In this document: piece after piece, positions 40,400 through 50,182 of the stretch
Layout: every line of letters begins with the position of its first letter
Numbering within the stretch: position 1 is the stretch's first letter
Assembly: GCA_965267335.1 (NCBI GenBank)
Contig: OZ253953.1
Location: forward strand, 2,914,001-2,978,000
Length of the DNA: 64,000 nt
Direction: 5' to 3'
Source of the DNA: G965267335 sp965267335
GTDB lineage: Bacteria; Bacteroidota; Bacteroidia; Cytophagales; JAAEPT01
Made by a program: the position numbers and the translations under genes
Notes under the pieces: generated by a model
What the model saw: only the letters and a program-made list of their open reading frames with translations
What the model was told of the DNA's origin: nothing
Databases searched by the model: none

Positions 40400-42109
40400 T
40401 TAAAACTTTATAGTGTAATTCAGGTATACTTGGTTCCAGCTATAATTTCCTGAGTCATTGTCCTTGTTGTTAAAACCATACTGATAGTAGATCGCGTTTA
40501 AATGTGAGAATTCACTAAAAACAATCTTTAACCCTGATGCGAGCACCGACTCGGTAGAATTGAGTACTACAGGGTCATAAGCAACAGGTCCGTTAAACTC
40601 ATCTTTACTTGCCAAATACTCATTTCCTGAAGTCAACAGGAGTTTACCACCTGCCAGTATATGAATGCTTTTTGCCACTTCTACAGATGCGGATAGATCA
40701 ATGATATTGCTCATTAAATCAACTTCAGCTACTCCATCTCTACTCGTGTTTTCCATCCTTAACCCAGCTTTTACCTCCAAGGCTTTTTCCCAGTCAAGAG
40801 TCTTTGATGCCTGCCATTTTATTCCTCCATTAAGTCCCAGGAAATCTCTTCTCTCCGTTACGCCCTCACCAATAATCTCTTGGAGAAGCATCGCATTTGC
40901 TGTTACCTGTAATTCGCTTGTATCGCTACCATATTTAACTTTTGTATACAGACCCTTTCGGTTTGGTGTAGCATCACCATATGGCTGAATATTACTATAC
41001 TGTGGCATGAAGTTGCCCTGCACAGGTGATATGCTACGATTGTAAATATTCTCTTGCGTCATCCGATCGTATAGAGTTAAACCTCTGGATTCACTGGCAT
41101 TATTAATCTCAGGAAACATTGAAGGATCCTGTGATACTTGAATTCTACGTGTCTGAGCAGCAGGACTGGCATACAACGGGCCAACATCCTTTAACCCAAC
41201 ATTTAGTGAAAGCGGAGTTGAATTAGCCTCAACTCCCAGATTTACGTCAAAGAAATGATCTGAATAGGCTACAGAAGTGTCAGTCGCATTATTCGTGTAA
41301 TTATAATCTGACAGCCCCGTCTCAGCATTGGCCATAAAATTGACGCCTCCCATATCTTGTTTGTAGTGTAGCTCACCAGTAACCGTGTTAATCGCATAGT
41401 TCACATCGTTGACCTCCAAAGGCACGTCCAACATTCCGATGTAGTTCAACCCACTCGACAATTTCTCACTATGCTTTGGCATCAACCGGAAACCCGTTAA
41501 TAACCTGTCAGGGGTATCAACATTATTAGTTACATCTGTGCGAACACCAAATGCGTATAACCCGAGTTCTTTTAGCCAGGACTTCTCATAAAGCAATGTG
41601 GTATTGAGCTTAACTCCCTGTAACCTCCATTGGTTATCTCTAACAAAACTCTCATATTCCAGGATATCTCGTCTTAACTGAAAGAGGTCAGACTGATAGT
41701 CCTCCGCAACAACTTCCGGATTAAATGCTGTATAAGGTGTCATTCCAATGTAGACATCTCCACCCTCTACCAGAATCCCTTTACCAAGTACTCCTTGAAA
41801 ACTCAGTTGTCTAAACTCAAGAGATGCACCCTGGCCCCAAAATATCCCAAATTCATTGCGCACCCTCAGTATGGCATTGGTTCTGAATCGCTTGTCAATA
41901 TCCAGATTCATACCAAGGTCAAACATGGTGTAGCCGCCTGCTGCCTTTGTTTGCGAAGTACTATCCGATTCAACCAGATTTCCATCCAGTTTATCATTTG
42001 CGACTACAGCCCTACCATATCCATTCATAAAGAAAGTAGTTCCCTGTGCCCGCACACCCAAAGGCATGCTACAAATGAGTATAAATATTATTTGTCCTAT
42101 CTTTTTCAT
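40400..42109 (-). CDS. Outer-membrane beta-barrel protein of the xylan operon (second barrel)
   Basis: 569 residues with a signal peptide (1-21, ending VRAQ). Alternating amphipathic strands run throughout and the protein ends in aromatic SWNQVYLNYTIKF, as outer-membrane barrels do. There is no plug, no TonB box and no SusC-like N-terminal beta-sandwich, so it is not a TonB receptor. It opens TTFFMNGYGRAVV and resembles porin-like proteins with about 20 or more strands. The start codon overlaps the stop of the first barrel gene by one base (TAATG). Probably a channel or surface scaffold for sugar uptake; the family is not recognised. Confidence 0.78.
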   Translation of the reverse strand: MKKIGQIIFILICSMPLGVRAQGTTFFMNGYGRAVVANDKLDGNLVESDSTSQTKAAGGYTMFDLGMNLDIDKRFRTNAILRVRNEFGIFWGQGASLEFRQLSFQGVLGKGILVEGGDVYIGMTPYTAFNPEVVAEDYQSDLFQLRRDILEYESFVRDNQWRLQGVKLNTTLLYEKSWLKELGLYAFGVRTDVTNNVDTPDRLLTGFRLMPKHSEKLSSGLNYIGMLDVPLEVNDVNYAINTVTGELHYKQDMGGVNFMANAETGLSDYNYTNNATDTSVAYSDHFFDVNLGVEANSTPLSLNVGLKDVGPLYASPAAQTRRIQVSQDPSMFPEINNASESRGLTLYDRMTQENIYNRSISPVQGNFMPQYSNIQPYGDATPNRKGLYTKVKYGSDTSELQVTANAMLLQEIIGEGVTERRDFLGLNGGIKWQASKTLDWEKALEVKAGLRMENTSRDGVAEVDLMSNIIDLSASVEVAKSIHILAGGKLLLTSGNEYLASKDEFNGPVAYDPVVLNSTESVLASGLKIVFSEFSHLNAIYYQYGFNNKDNDSGNYSWNQVYLNYTIKF

Positions 42110-43980
42110 TAGAAGAATACTTTTAGTTCAATGGTAGACTCGTGTCCTTTAAATTTGTCGTTTATGAAATTTTTATCCCTGTGATCCATATACCTGTGCC
42201 TTAGGTATACTCCGGCATAATCCCCGAAGTCGATATCAAGTCCCACACCGAGCCCTCTACCAATTTGGTCGATGGGCTGAGCGTTTTCTGGTGATAAATC
42301 GGTTTTACTATTTCCTAATACTCTTTCGATGCCTCCATACAATACAAGTGTATACTGATCGGTCAGTTGATAAAAGGCGTTCAATTCCTGGTAAAATGTT
42401 CGAACTAATGCGGCATCGCTAAACTCAGGTATTGGCTTTATCTGTTCCTGAGCGGAGTTGAAGTTAGAATATGCTATAGCTATGAATGAATGGTTAAGAA
42501 ATTTGCCTTTGTATTTTAGGTAAAGATCAAGGGCATTATATCCTTTTTTGTTGTCCTTATCGGCATCATGAATAGCTATTACTTCATAGGACCTTCTCCA
42601 AATATTCTTTAGGCGTTTGTATGGTCCGGCATTTTGTAGCCAGGGCACGAACCTGGAACGGGAAAACGCGTTAATCCTATGTTGAATAGTAATAGTATCA
42701 TATATATTATTTAACTCTTGGCTGACTGACAATCCAACTTTATACTTCAAGGCACCAAGGCTTCCATCGGTCTTAAGAACGACTCCTTGTCTATTGTTGG
42801 CCATTTGTCCAATCTCCTGAAGGGCATTAACAAAAAGTGTTGAATTATACGTTTGGTCAGTGGTATATCCCCCAACTCTCACCGTGGTATTACTATTCAT
42901 AATTCCACTTTCTAAATTGGCAACCTCATGTGCTACCCTGTAATACTGGAAGTGAATAGGAAATCCTACCACTCGATCCTTCAGGTCTAATTCTACATTG
43001 ATGGCTTCCCCCCATTTCAGATCTTGGGAGGGGTTCTGCACCATTCCTGCCCCAAGTTCAGTATAGACCTTAAAGGAACCGTTGTCCAATCTGATATCAC
43101 CGGTATATATCGCTCGTTGATCTTTTATCCTACGGGACAAATCGGTATCTCCAAAGTGGTTGTAAGCATTCAACCCAAGCGTAGAAACACCCACCTGCTT
43201 ATACACTCTACCTGCCAATAAATTATAGGGGTGCATACTCAATGCTTTATCAAGACTTACGCTGGAACTTGACCTTCCGTAGATCAAACTAAACCCCAGG
43301 TCCAGCGGAAGACCGCTTCCTTTTAATGCAAATCCCTGGGTCGCAGCATTACCAAAATTTTCACTTCCGATGTTTTTATATGAGTCGTAATAAGTATTAT
43401 ACTTTTGAAACGAATTAGTATTCCAATCCCATGGCAGACGATCAAAGTAATCATCTTTAAATTCATTCTGACTAAGCGTAAATGGACTAAGACTATTCCA
43501 AAGCACGCCACCACCTGCCATCAGTTGGAACTGACCAAAATCCGTATTTAACGTACCATCAAAATTCAGGTCAGACCGAACAGTAACTGTTTTACTGGAG
43601 TCGGAGAACGCCCCATTGAAGTTATGAGAGAGTGCATAACCTACGGTAAACCCGAACCCATTCACAGGAGCCGCCCGCAGCTTGATATCAATCATTGGGA
43701 TCCCCGCATTATTAGAAACAAAGTTGTTTACTCCGGGATAAGAAGTAAATGCCAGATTCTTATCGTTCGTCTCTTGATCATCATAAGAATCTATCATTGA
43801 TCTATAGATACTGAAAAGTCTGACTTCTCCATCTACAGAAAACCTGGACAGCTGAGTACTGTGATCGAACAGCTCTGTGAAACCCGGACGCACTATAGAA
43901 TCCTGTGCAGATACAGGCGCGACTTGCAAAATCAAAGCAGCAAGCAGAAGTTGAACGAAATAGAATTGTTTTGTTCCCAT
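42109..43980 (-). CDS. Outer-membrane beta-barrel protein of the xylan operon (first barrel)
   Basis: 623 residues from the ATG at 43980, which opens a good signal peptide (QLLLAALILQVAPVSAQ); the ATG at 44013 adds 11 residues and is less likely. The rest is beta-rich with many Tyr/Gly/Asn strands, for example RLFSIYRSM, GFGFTVGYALSHNFNGAF, YKVGLSVSQELNNIY, and ends ESTIELKVFF, an outer-membrane C-terminus. No plug, no TonB box. It is the first gene of the eight-gene operon, next to the divergent promoter region. Function is inferred from context: outer-membrane passage or assembly for xylan products. Confidence 0.78.
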   Translation of the reverse strand: MGTKQFYFVQLLLAALILQVAPVSAQDSIVRPGFTELFDHSTQLSRFSVDGEVRLFSIYRSMIDSYDDQETNDKNLAFTSYPGVNNFVSNNAGIPMIDIKLRAAPVNGFGFTVGYALSHNFNGAFSDSSKTVTVRSDLNFDGTLNTDFGQFQLMAGGGVLWNSLSPFTLSQNEFKDDYFDRLPWDWNTNSFQKYNTYYDSYKNIGSENFGNAATQGFALKGSGLPLDLGFSLIYGRSSSSVSLDKALSMHPYNLLAGRVYKQVGVSTLGLNAYNHFGDTDLSRRIKDQRAIYTGDIRLDNGSFKVYTELGAGMVQNPSQDLKWGEAINVELDLKDRVVGFPIHFQYYRVAHEVANLESGIMNSNTTVRVGGYTTDQTYNSTLFVNALQEIGQMANNRQGVVLKTDGSLGALKYKVGLSVSQELNNIYDTITIQHRINAFSRSRFVPWLQNAGPYKRLKNIWRRSYEVIAIHDADKDNKKGYNALDLYLKYKGKFLNHSFIAIAYSNFNSAQEQIKPIPEFSDAALVRTFYQELNAFYQLTDQYTLVLYGGIERVLGNSKTDLSPENAQPIDQIGRGLGVGLDIDFGDYAGVYLRHRYMDHRDKNFINDKFKGHESTIELKVFF

Positions 43981-44442
43981 GCCATTCAAGTAATAGCACC
44001 GCCCCCATTTCAACCAATATTTTAGCCTAAATCACCTCAAAACAGACATCAAAACAAAGAGAGTATAGGCACTATATTCTCATCCAAAAATAGCCCTTGA
44101 TGGAAATAGAGGCTGTTTGTGTTTTTCTTAAGGCGTTTGACAATTTGTATCAAAAAAAGGCCTTCCACATCACCAAAAAGTACCATGAAACCGAAGAATA
44201 TTTCAAAAAGACACAAAAAAGTGCCTAAAAAACATTTTTATGCGCCTAACCATTTATTGAACTTATTTAAAAACTCATAAAAAAGTGGTTTTGCCTACAC
44301 ATCGAATGATAATTATGTGCCTAAATCACCCTCAAAATAGGGACTAATTAGTTCTATATCTACAATTTTTCTTTGCTCTCCTTTTCATATGGGCTTATAA
44401 TTCAGTCATACGGAATTATTAGTATCACTTAAACACACAAAT
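43981..44442. promoter_or_regulatory. Divergent regulatory region with repeated GCCTAAA motif
   Basis: 462 bases without genes between the xylan operon and the CE2 gene. GCCTAAATCACCTCAAAA at 44025-44042 recurs as GCCTAAATCACCCTCAAAA at 44319-44337, and shorter copies occur at 44223 (GCCTAAA), 44244 (GCCTAAC) and 44293 (GCCTACA). All are in the same orientation. They are candidate binding sites for a regulator controlling both transcription units. The rest is A/T-rich with poly-A tracts. Confidence 0.6.
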
Positions 44443-47400
44443 ATGAAAGGAATGATGAACCCTAAGAATAAAGTCTACCGGTGGATGCTGGTATTCTTTA
44501 TCATATTTAATGTTCTGCCTAATAATACTAGAGCATTAACGATTACCGATGGTACAGAATACGGACGCGATGTATACGTAGTAACCTGGACAGATAATGA
44601 TGGTCAACAAAGAATGGTCGCCATTACAAAGGCATCCGGAGGCAAGTACATTGGCACGTCTTCGCATATAACTTATTATAATACCTCAGGTCAATTGGTA
44701 GACATTGTACCAAATGAACCATATGGCTCAGAATGGAATGCCTCTTTTGGTGCCTCAGTACACCATGGAGCATCCGGAACCTCGCCTGGTAGTAGCGGAT
44801 CAGGGTTATCAATCCAGGTTCTTTACGAAGGAGATCACCATGCTATCATACAGTGGTCATTTACCCTTGACAACACACCTGGTACAATTACCTACTTCTT
44901 CATGGATGGGCTTGACTATTTCCAATGGACACATACGGTACACTCTGAAAACGGAACTATGCCTGGTGATTGCAGAGGGCCATACTGTACCATGCATTGG
45001 GATGGACAGTCCAGCTTTGGTGTAGCTGATGGACTTGAATATGCTGCGAATGGTTATTATTCAATGCCAAATATTACCAGTGCAACAACAAACCTTGTGC
45101 AGGGCAACTGGACTTCTACAGGTCGTATCAGTGCTGCAGAGCCAATGGGAACCACCGACATCCCTTTTGTACGAGAGTGGGACAATGGATATGAAATTGG
45201 TTATGTACAAAGTCAAACATACCAGCAACAGCTTGCAGGAGACCCTACCTGGAGTCATTCCGCTAACCTTGGAAACTCCGGCACACAAATGGATGGCAGC
45301 AATAACTGGCAGGCAGACTTTCAAATGAATTTCTATGATGGTGCTAAAAAAATTACATGGGGTGTACCTCATGGCTATATGAATGCTACACCTCAAAACG
45401 CTGACGTAAATGGTGTTTACCGTGACGGCACAAAGAATGGCTGGGGGCAATACTCACTATCTATTATAATGGATGAAGAAAGTGAAGGTGGTGTTTATCG
45501 GGTACGAGACGAGAACTCTGCGATTCATGATGGGAGTGTTTCACTTTCCGCTACCACAGGAACCTTAGTTACTACCGGACCAGTAGGTACTGCAAATACT
45601 GCCTACACTCAAGCTCTTTCTCCTGTGGCTTATGATCACAACTACCGAGTCTGGTGGGTTAACGCATTGAATGATCTTCTAGAATTAGATTTTAATGTAT
45701 CAGGAGGAAACACGATTCACCATCCTGTGTTTAGGGTAGGCAACCTTACTTCAGCCCCGGGCACAATTTCGTTAAATGGTAGTGACCTGATAGAAAACAC
45801 AGAATACTACTTGTCCTATGATGCATCCAACCAGGAAGCATGGATTACTATTGTTCAGGACTTAACTGGTAATAATACGCTGACAATCGGTGAAGCCTCA
45901 CCAATTACTGTTACAGCAAGCTTATCATCATCTACGGTTGTAAACTGTGTTGATCATACGCTTACACTCTCAGCAGATGTATCACACTCAGGTGGCGGAA
46001 CCATTACTTCCGTTGTTGCTGACTTAAGTTCTATTGGAGGTTCAGCAAACCAGGCAATGTCCTTCGTTTCTGGCTCTACTTATACACTGGACTTTACTGC
46101 GGGCTCTTCCCTATCACCGGGTTTGTATAACATTATTGTCACTGCGACAGACAATTTATCTGACCAAAAGGCAACAAGTGTAACACTTACCGTTGAATCA
46201 ACTGAAGTAGTTCAATCTAGCATTTATACCGATGCTGCTACAATCATTAGCGGAACATGGGGAGATCAAGGAACCTTAACGGAGCTTACCACTGGTGGAT
46301 CCGAAGGAACAGATTTCTACGAGTTTGACTATACAATCAACAGTGGATGGGCAGGTTTCGGACTTAACCTTGATCAGTGGGGATCCGGTTCGCCACAAGA
46401 TTTTTCTACTGCTGACAAAATCAGGTTCTCATACAAAGGGCCACAGAACGGAAACAGTGCCTATATTCTTTTCTTGAATCAGGGCAATGTACAATCAAGT
46501 AACTACACTGTACCTCATTCAGCTGACTGGACGACCGTTGATATTCCAATAAGTGCATTTACCGGTGTTGATGTCTCTCAAGTTACGGAGATCATGTTTG
46601 GTATGTCGGGATCAGGGAGTGGAGTATTTGAACTTGATGCTATTGAGCTAATAGCTACTAACTCATGTGATACAGGAAGTACTGATCCGGTCACGGGTGC
46701 ACTTATAGAAGCTGATGATGCCAACATCATGTATACAGGTAGAATAGACTTTAGCGACCCTAAAGCCCCTTCTTTTTCTCATCCTGGGATCAAAATTTGG
46801 ACAACTTTTCAAGGCACCAGTGCTTATATGATCATGGAAGATGAAGGAAGTGGAACAAGTACAACGACCAATTATTACAACGTAATTATTGATGGTGGCT
46901 CTCCAATAGTAGTAGAAGTAAATAGCCAGGACACGCTCTACCTACTGGATAGCAACCTAACTAACACAAGTCATACACTTGAAATTCACAAGAGAACCGA
47001 AAGCAGTGTGGGCAAATCTACATTCAAAGGGCTTTTACTGGATGACGGACAATCAACCTCTACTCCCGAGGCAAGGCCTGAATGTAAGATTGAATTCATT
47101 GGTAACTCAATTACCTGTGGATACGGAAACGAAGTAACCATTGATGCTCCTCCGGCAGGAGATCCTAATACAGGCTTTAACTCAATAAATGAAAACAACT
47201 ACATTGCCTATGGATCAATTACTGCCAGAAACCTGGACATGGAATATCAAGCAGTAGCCTATTCTGGGCGTGGTGTATACCGAAACAACACAGGATCAAC
47301 AACAGGTACACTTCCTGAAATCTATGGAAGAATATTTCCTGACGAAGTTTCAGGTCCGGCCTGGAGTACTAGCAACTACACGCCTAACGTAGTTGTCGTC

Positions 47401-48045
47401 AACCTGGGAACCAATGACTTTGCACCTGAGTCAACTGGAAATGATCTTGACTCCGCAAGTTTCGTACAGGCCTATACTGATTTTGTAAATACACTACGTG
47501 GGTACTACAGTGATGCGCATATCATCTGTGCAATAGGTCCAATGATGAATGACTACTACCCTGCCGGTAAAGAACACCTCACTCGTATCAGAAGCTATGT
47601 TTCGGGGATGGTTGATGATTTCAACAACAGTGGCGATAGCCAGGTTCACTTTATTGAATTCGATCCGCAAACAGAGCCGTATGGTGAAGACTGGCACCCA
47701 TCAGCTGCAACCCATCAGTCAATGGCAACAGAGCTGACTACATTCATTAACAGCATCTACACCTGTGGAGTGACCACCAGCATTGATGACCCAAGTGTTA
47801 ATGAGAACGATGTTATCGTATATCCAAATCCGGCTACAGACCTGATCCATATACGTAGCACTCAATCAATTGAAAAAGTATCGATTAGTAACTCAGTTGG
47901 ACAAGTAATTATGGATGTTGATTCAGATAACCTGAATGCCATTCAAGTAGGAAACTTAAATGATGGTATCTATCATTTAAATATAACTCTTACAGGAGGT
48001 CAGAGTACCGTTAAGCGTATTCTGATCCTGTCTCATCGCTGGTAA
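44443..48045 (+). CDS. Multidomain T9SS-secreted acetyl-xylan esterase (CE2)
   Basis: 1200 residues. Signal peptide about 12-32. Residues 33-470 form a beta-rich region I do not recognise (VVTWTDNDGQQRMVAITKASGGKYIG; VYRDGTKNGWGQYSLSIIMDE). Ig-like and CBM-like modules follow (about 490-585 and 587-740; the second is CBM11/30-like). A CE2 jelly roll starts near 750 (IMYTGRIDFSDPKAPSFSHPGIKIWTTFQGTSAYM). The SGNH hydrolase domain begins near 881, with Ser889 in FIGNSITCGYG, NLGTND (987-992) and DWHPS (Asp1083, His1085). A T9SS type A sorting domain spans about 1115-1200. It should deacetylate xylan outside the cell, helping the GH10 xylanase of the divergent operon. Confidence 0.9.
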   Translation: MKGMMNPKNKVYRWMLVFFIIFNVLPNNTRALTITDGTEYGRDVYVVTWTDNDGQQRMVAITKASGGKYIGTSSHITYYNTSGQLVDIVPNEPYGSEWNASFGASVHHGASGTSPGSSGSGLSIQVLYEGDHHAIIQWSFTLDNTPGTITYFFMDGLDYFQWTHTVHSENGTMPGDCRGPYCTMHWDGQSSFGVADGLEYAANGYYSMPNITSATTNLVQGNWTSTGRISAAEPMGTTDIPFVREWDNGYEIGYVQSQTYQQQLAGDPTWSHSANLGNSGTQMDGSNNWQADFQMNFYDGAKKITWGVPHGYMNATPQNADVNGVYRDGTKNGWGQYSLSIIMDEESEGGVYRVRDENSAIHDGSVSLSATTGTLVTTGPVGTANTAYTQALSPVAYDHNYRVWWVNALNDLLELDFNVSGGNTIHHPVFRVGNLTSAPGTISLNGSDLIENTEYYLSYDASNQEAWITIVQDLTGNNTLTIGEASPITVTASLSSSTVVNCVDHTLTLSADVSHSGGGTITSVVADLSSIGGSANQAMSFVSGSTYTLDFTAGSSLSPGLYNIIVTATDNLSDQKATSVTLTVESTEVVQSSIYTDAATIISGTWGDQGTLTELTTGGSEGTDFYEFDYTINSGWAGFGLNLDQWGSGSPQDFSTADKIRFSYKGPQNGNSAYILFLNQGNVQSSNYTVPHSADWTTVDIPISAFTGVDVSQVTEIMFGMSGSGSGVFELDAIELIATNSCDTGSTDPVTGALIEADDANIMYTGRIDFSDPKAPSFSHPGIKIWTTFQGTSAYMIMEDEGSGTSTTTNYYNVIIDGGSPIVVEVNSQDTLYLLDSNLTNTSHTLEIHKRTESSVGKSTFKGLLLDDGQSTSTPEARPECKIEFIGNSITCGYGNEVTIDAPPAGDPNTGFNSINENNYIAYGSITARNLDMEYQAVAYSGRGVYRNNTGSTTGTLPEIYGRIFPDEVSGPAWSTSNYTPNVVVVNLGTNDFAPESTGNDLDSASFVQAYTDFVNTLRGYYSDAHIICAIGPMMNDYYPAGKEHLTRIRSYVSGMVDDFNNSGDSQVHFIEFDPQTEPYGEDWHPSAATHQSMATELTTFINSIYTCGVTTSIDDPSVNENDVIVYPNPATDLIHIRSTQSIEKVSISNSVGQVIMDVDSDNLNAIQVGNLNDGIYHLNITLTGGQSTVKRILILSHRW

Positions 48046-48085
48046 GGTTAATGAGAGTAAGGGCCTCTCCCCGGGGTACCTGCTC

Positions 48086-49942
48086 TCACTTCTTTTCTAT
48101 TGTTTCGTTGTTATAAACCAGCCTTTCCCATCCCGTTTCAGGGTCAAATGATTTATTCTTTGGTAGCTTCGCCTCTACTTGCTTAATCTTATTTAGAAAA
48201 CCCCAACAAGTCTTTTGTCTTAATTCCAGTATTCTAGACAATTCCGTTGATGAAATTTTTCCTCTCGAAGCATAATACAGGAAGGTAATATAGAAGGCCT
48301 TGGTAATTGGAAATTTTACCCGACTGAATATAGTATGTTTGGCGGGAGACTCATCAAACCCACATTTCGTGCACCTTCTCGAGTGCCGTATTTTACCCTC
48401 GGCATATTTGTCATTACCACAGCGGGCACATTCATACTCATCAGTCCATTTTAACTTTGAAAGAAAACGATAGCATGTACCCGGATCGGGATAAATTTTA
48501 CTGAATTCCTCAAAATCCACTCCCTGAAGCATTGCACGAGACTTTTCCAGCTCTTTTACATTGAATTCGAGACTACTCTTCTCTTTATATAGATTTTTAT
48601 TGTCTCTGAGCAAAAGTGCATTCAACTTATTGATTCGTTCGTTTGCATATTCCAGCTCATGAGTACGCTCCTTGACCTTTTTTTCTAACTCTCGGTTTAC
48701 TTTGTCTTTCAACCTTTCATTGGCATGTAACTGCTTTATCAATTCCTGATCAAGCTTTTCCTTAGTAGCCCGGATGTAACTAATCCTATCCCCCAATGCT
48801 CTTGAGAAGATAATAGCTTCTAGAAGCAACCCGATATTATAAGCATATACAGAAACAATGTGTTGCTTGATGAAACCATGTTCCTGCAAATTCAAAACCA
48901 AAATACTAAGAACTATGAAGCTCAAACCAAGAACAAAATACCAGGCTGGGCGATATCCCTCTTTTACACTTTTGTAACCGAAATAGAAGATAACACAAAA
49001 CAAACCCGACAAGGTATATTGATAAAGATTGGATTCGAAAAAGCAGAATTCAATAAAGAATTGACCGATAAATATCAACAGTCCTATATTAATCCACTTT
49101 TTATAGTAATGATTATTGAGCCTAATGAATTGCTTGGAATAAATAACAAAAGTGATCGCAAGGAAAAGATGACGCAGATAGTACACCCAATAATTGAGTT
49201 CTGGAGCATCGGGCCAGAAGTATTGAAACCATTTTGAATCCCCGGCTGTAGTATAAATCATTGCCGAAAAAACATAAAGGACATAGTAAATATATATTTT
49301 GTCCTTTATGGAAATATATATGACCAGGTTATAAACGATGAGTAGAAGTAGGATTCCATAGAAGATTCCTAGTAACCAATACTCATTTAAGCTGTAATCG
49401 GTAAAGAATGTGTAAGCATGAAACCGAATCATAATTACGTATGGAATATTAGATTCATATCTGGCCAGAAAGGTCAACTCCTTACCGTACTCAAAATCTA
49501 CTTCAGAAGCTATCCAGTGAGTTGAATATTTACGAGTGTAAAATGGCAACTGCGAACCTCCTGAACACAACAAAATGGCCTTTGAGCTATCAGATAGATA
49601 CAATTCAAATTTACCCACGTGCGGGTCCCCTTGCAGTACCATCCACTTTTCTATCGCCTGATTATAATTAATGGCTTTGAACTTTGCCCAAACTACAGGT
49701 CCATCCGCGGGTTGGTTTAAGTTTAGTGAATCAGAAAAGGTTTTGTTTAGTACTTCATTTGCAGTAAGTTCACCGGAAGAGTCCGATAATAAGCCAATGT
49801 TATTAGGCAGCACTCTATACTCATTAAAAAAATCATTGACCTCTTTTAATTTGATAGGATCAATGGCATACCCTTGAAAACCAACCAATATGCATAAGTA
49901 CATTACACACATTGTATTCCTCAATCTAACCATTAAGTTCAT
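48086..49942 (-). CDS. 7TM-DISM sensor fused to IS1595-type transposase zinc ribbon and HTH
   Basis: 618 residues: signal sequence (about 10-27), periplasmic 7TMR-DISMED2 jelly roll (about 35-180), seven membrane helices (about 187-385), coiled coil (390-475), and a C-terminal module (about 478-590) that matches the N-terminal part of IS1595-family transposases. This has zinc ribbon CARC (Cys505 and Cys508) and CTKC (Cys524 and Cys527), then SPAKHTIFSRVKFPITKAFYITFLYYASRGKISSTELSRILELRQKTCWGFLNKI, an HTH. The DDE nuclease is missing. DISMED2 domains bind carbohydrate-like ligands, so this is a likely membrane-bound transcription regulator. It lies beside the CE2 gene, 4 kb from the xylan operon. 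Confidence 0.9.
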   Translation of the reverse strand: MNLMVRLRNTMCVMYLCILVGFQGYAIDPIKLKEVNDFFNEYRVLPNNIGLLSDSSGELTANEVLNKTFSDSLNLNQPADGPVVWAKFKAINYNQAIEKWMVLQGDPHVGKFELYLSDSSKAILLCSGGSQLPFYTRKYSTHWIASEVDFEYGKELTFLARYESNIPYVIMIRFHAYTFFTDYSLNEYWLLGIFYGILLLLIVYNLVIYISIKDKIYIYYVLYVFSAMIYTTAGDSKWFQYFWPDAPELNYWVYYLRHLFLAITFVIYSKQFIRLNNHYYKKWINIGLLIFIGQFFIEFCFFESNLYQYTLSGLFCVIFYFGYKSVKEGYRPAWYFVLGLSFIVLSILVLNLQEHGFIKQHIVSVYAYNIGLLLEAIIFSRALGDRISYIRATKEKLDQELIKQLHANERLKDKVNRELEKKVKERTHELEYANERINKLNALLLRDNKNLYKEKSSLEFNVKELEKSRAMLQGVDFEEFSKIYPDPGTCYRFLSKLKWTDEYECARCGNDKYAEGKIRHSRRCTKCGFDESPAKHTIFSRVKFPITKAFYITFLYYASRGKISSTELSRILELRQKTCWGFLNKIKQVEAKLPKNKSFDPETGWERLVYNNETIEKK

Positions 49943-50182
49943 TTAGAATTTTTATTTAAGCTGCAAAGGGTATTACATCTTACGCAAAAATAACATCTAA
50001 AGGCTAACTGAAAGGACTAATTATACAAATAACACTTTATTTAGTCTATGTATATGAATAACACGCTGATGGTACGAGCCTTAGAATGGGCTACCCCAAG
50101 GGAACTCAACACCAAGACACTAACGCATTGATATCTAGCTCCTCTGAGGCAGCCCTACCTTAAATCAAAGTCATCCTCCTGG

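Noticed and set aside
45061..45450. 129-residue minus-strand frame
   Set aside because: Shadow of the CE2 esterase gene; Cys-rich, low-complexity composition and no start context.
48086..48600. An IS1595-type insertion sequence
   Set aside because: Only the zinc ribbon and HTH part is present, in frame with a 7TM sensor; there is no DDE nuclease and no inverted terminal repeat.
48860..49237. 125-residue plus-strand frame
   Set aside because: Antisense to the membrane region of the 7TM sensor gene, whose domains are unmistakable.
50048..50131. 27-codon plus-strand ORF in the gap upstream of the 7TM gene
   Set aside because: No promoter, Shine-Dalgarno or terminator around it; a frame of this length is expected by chance.
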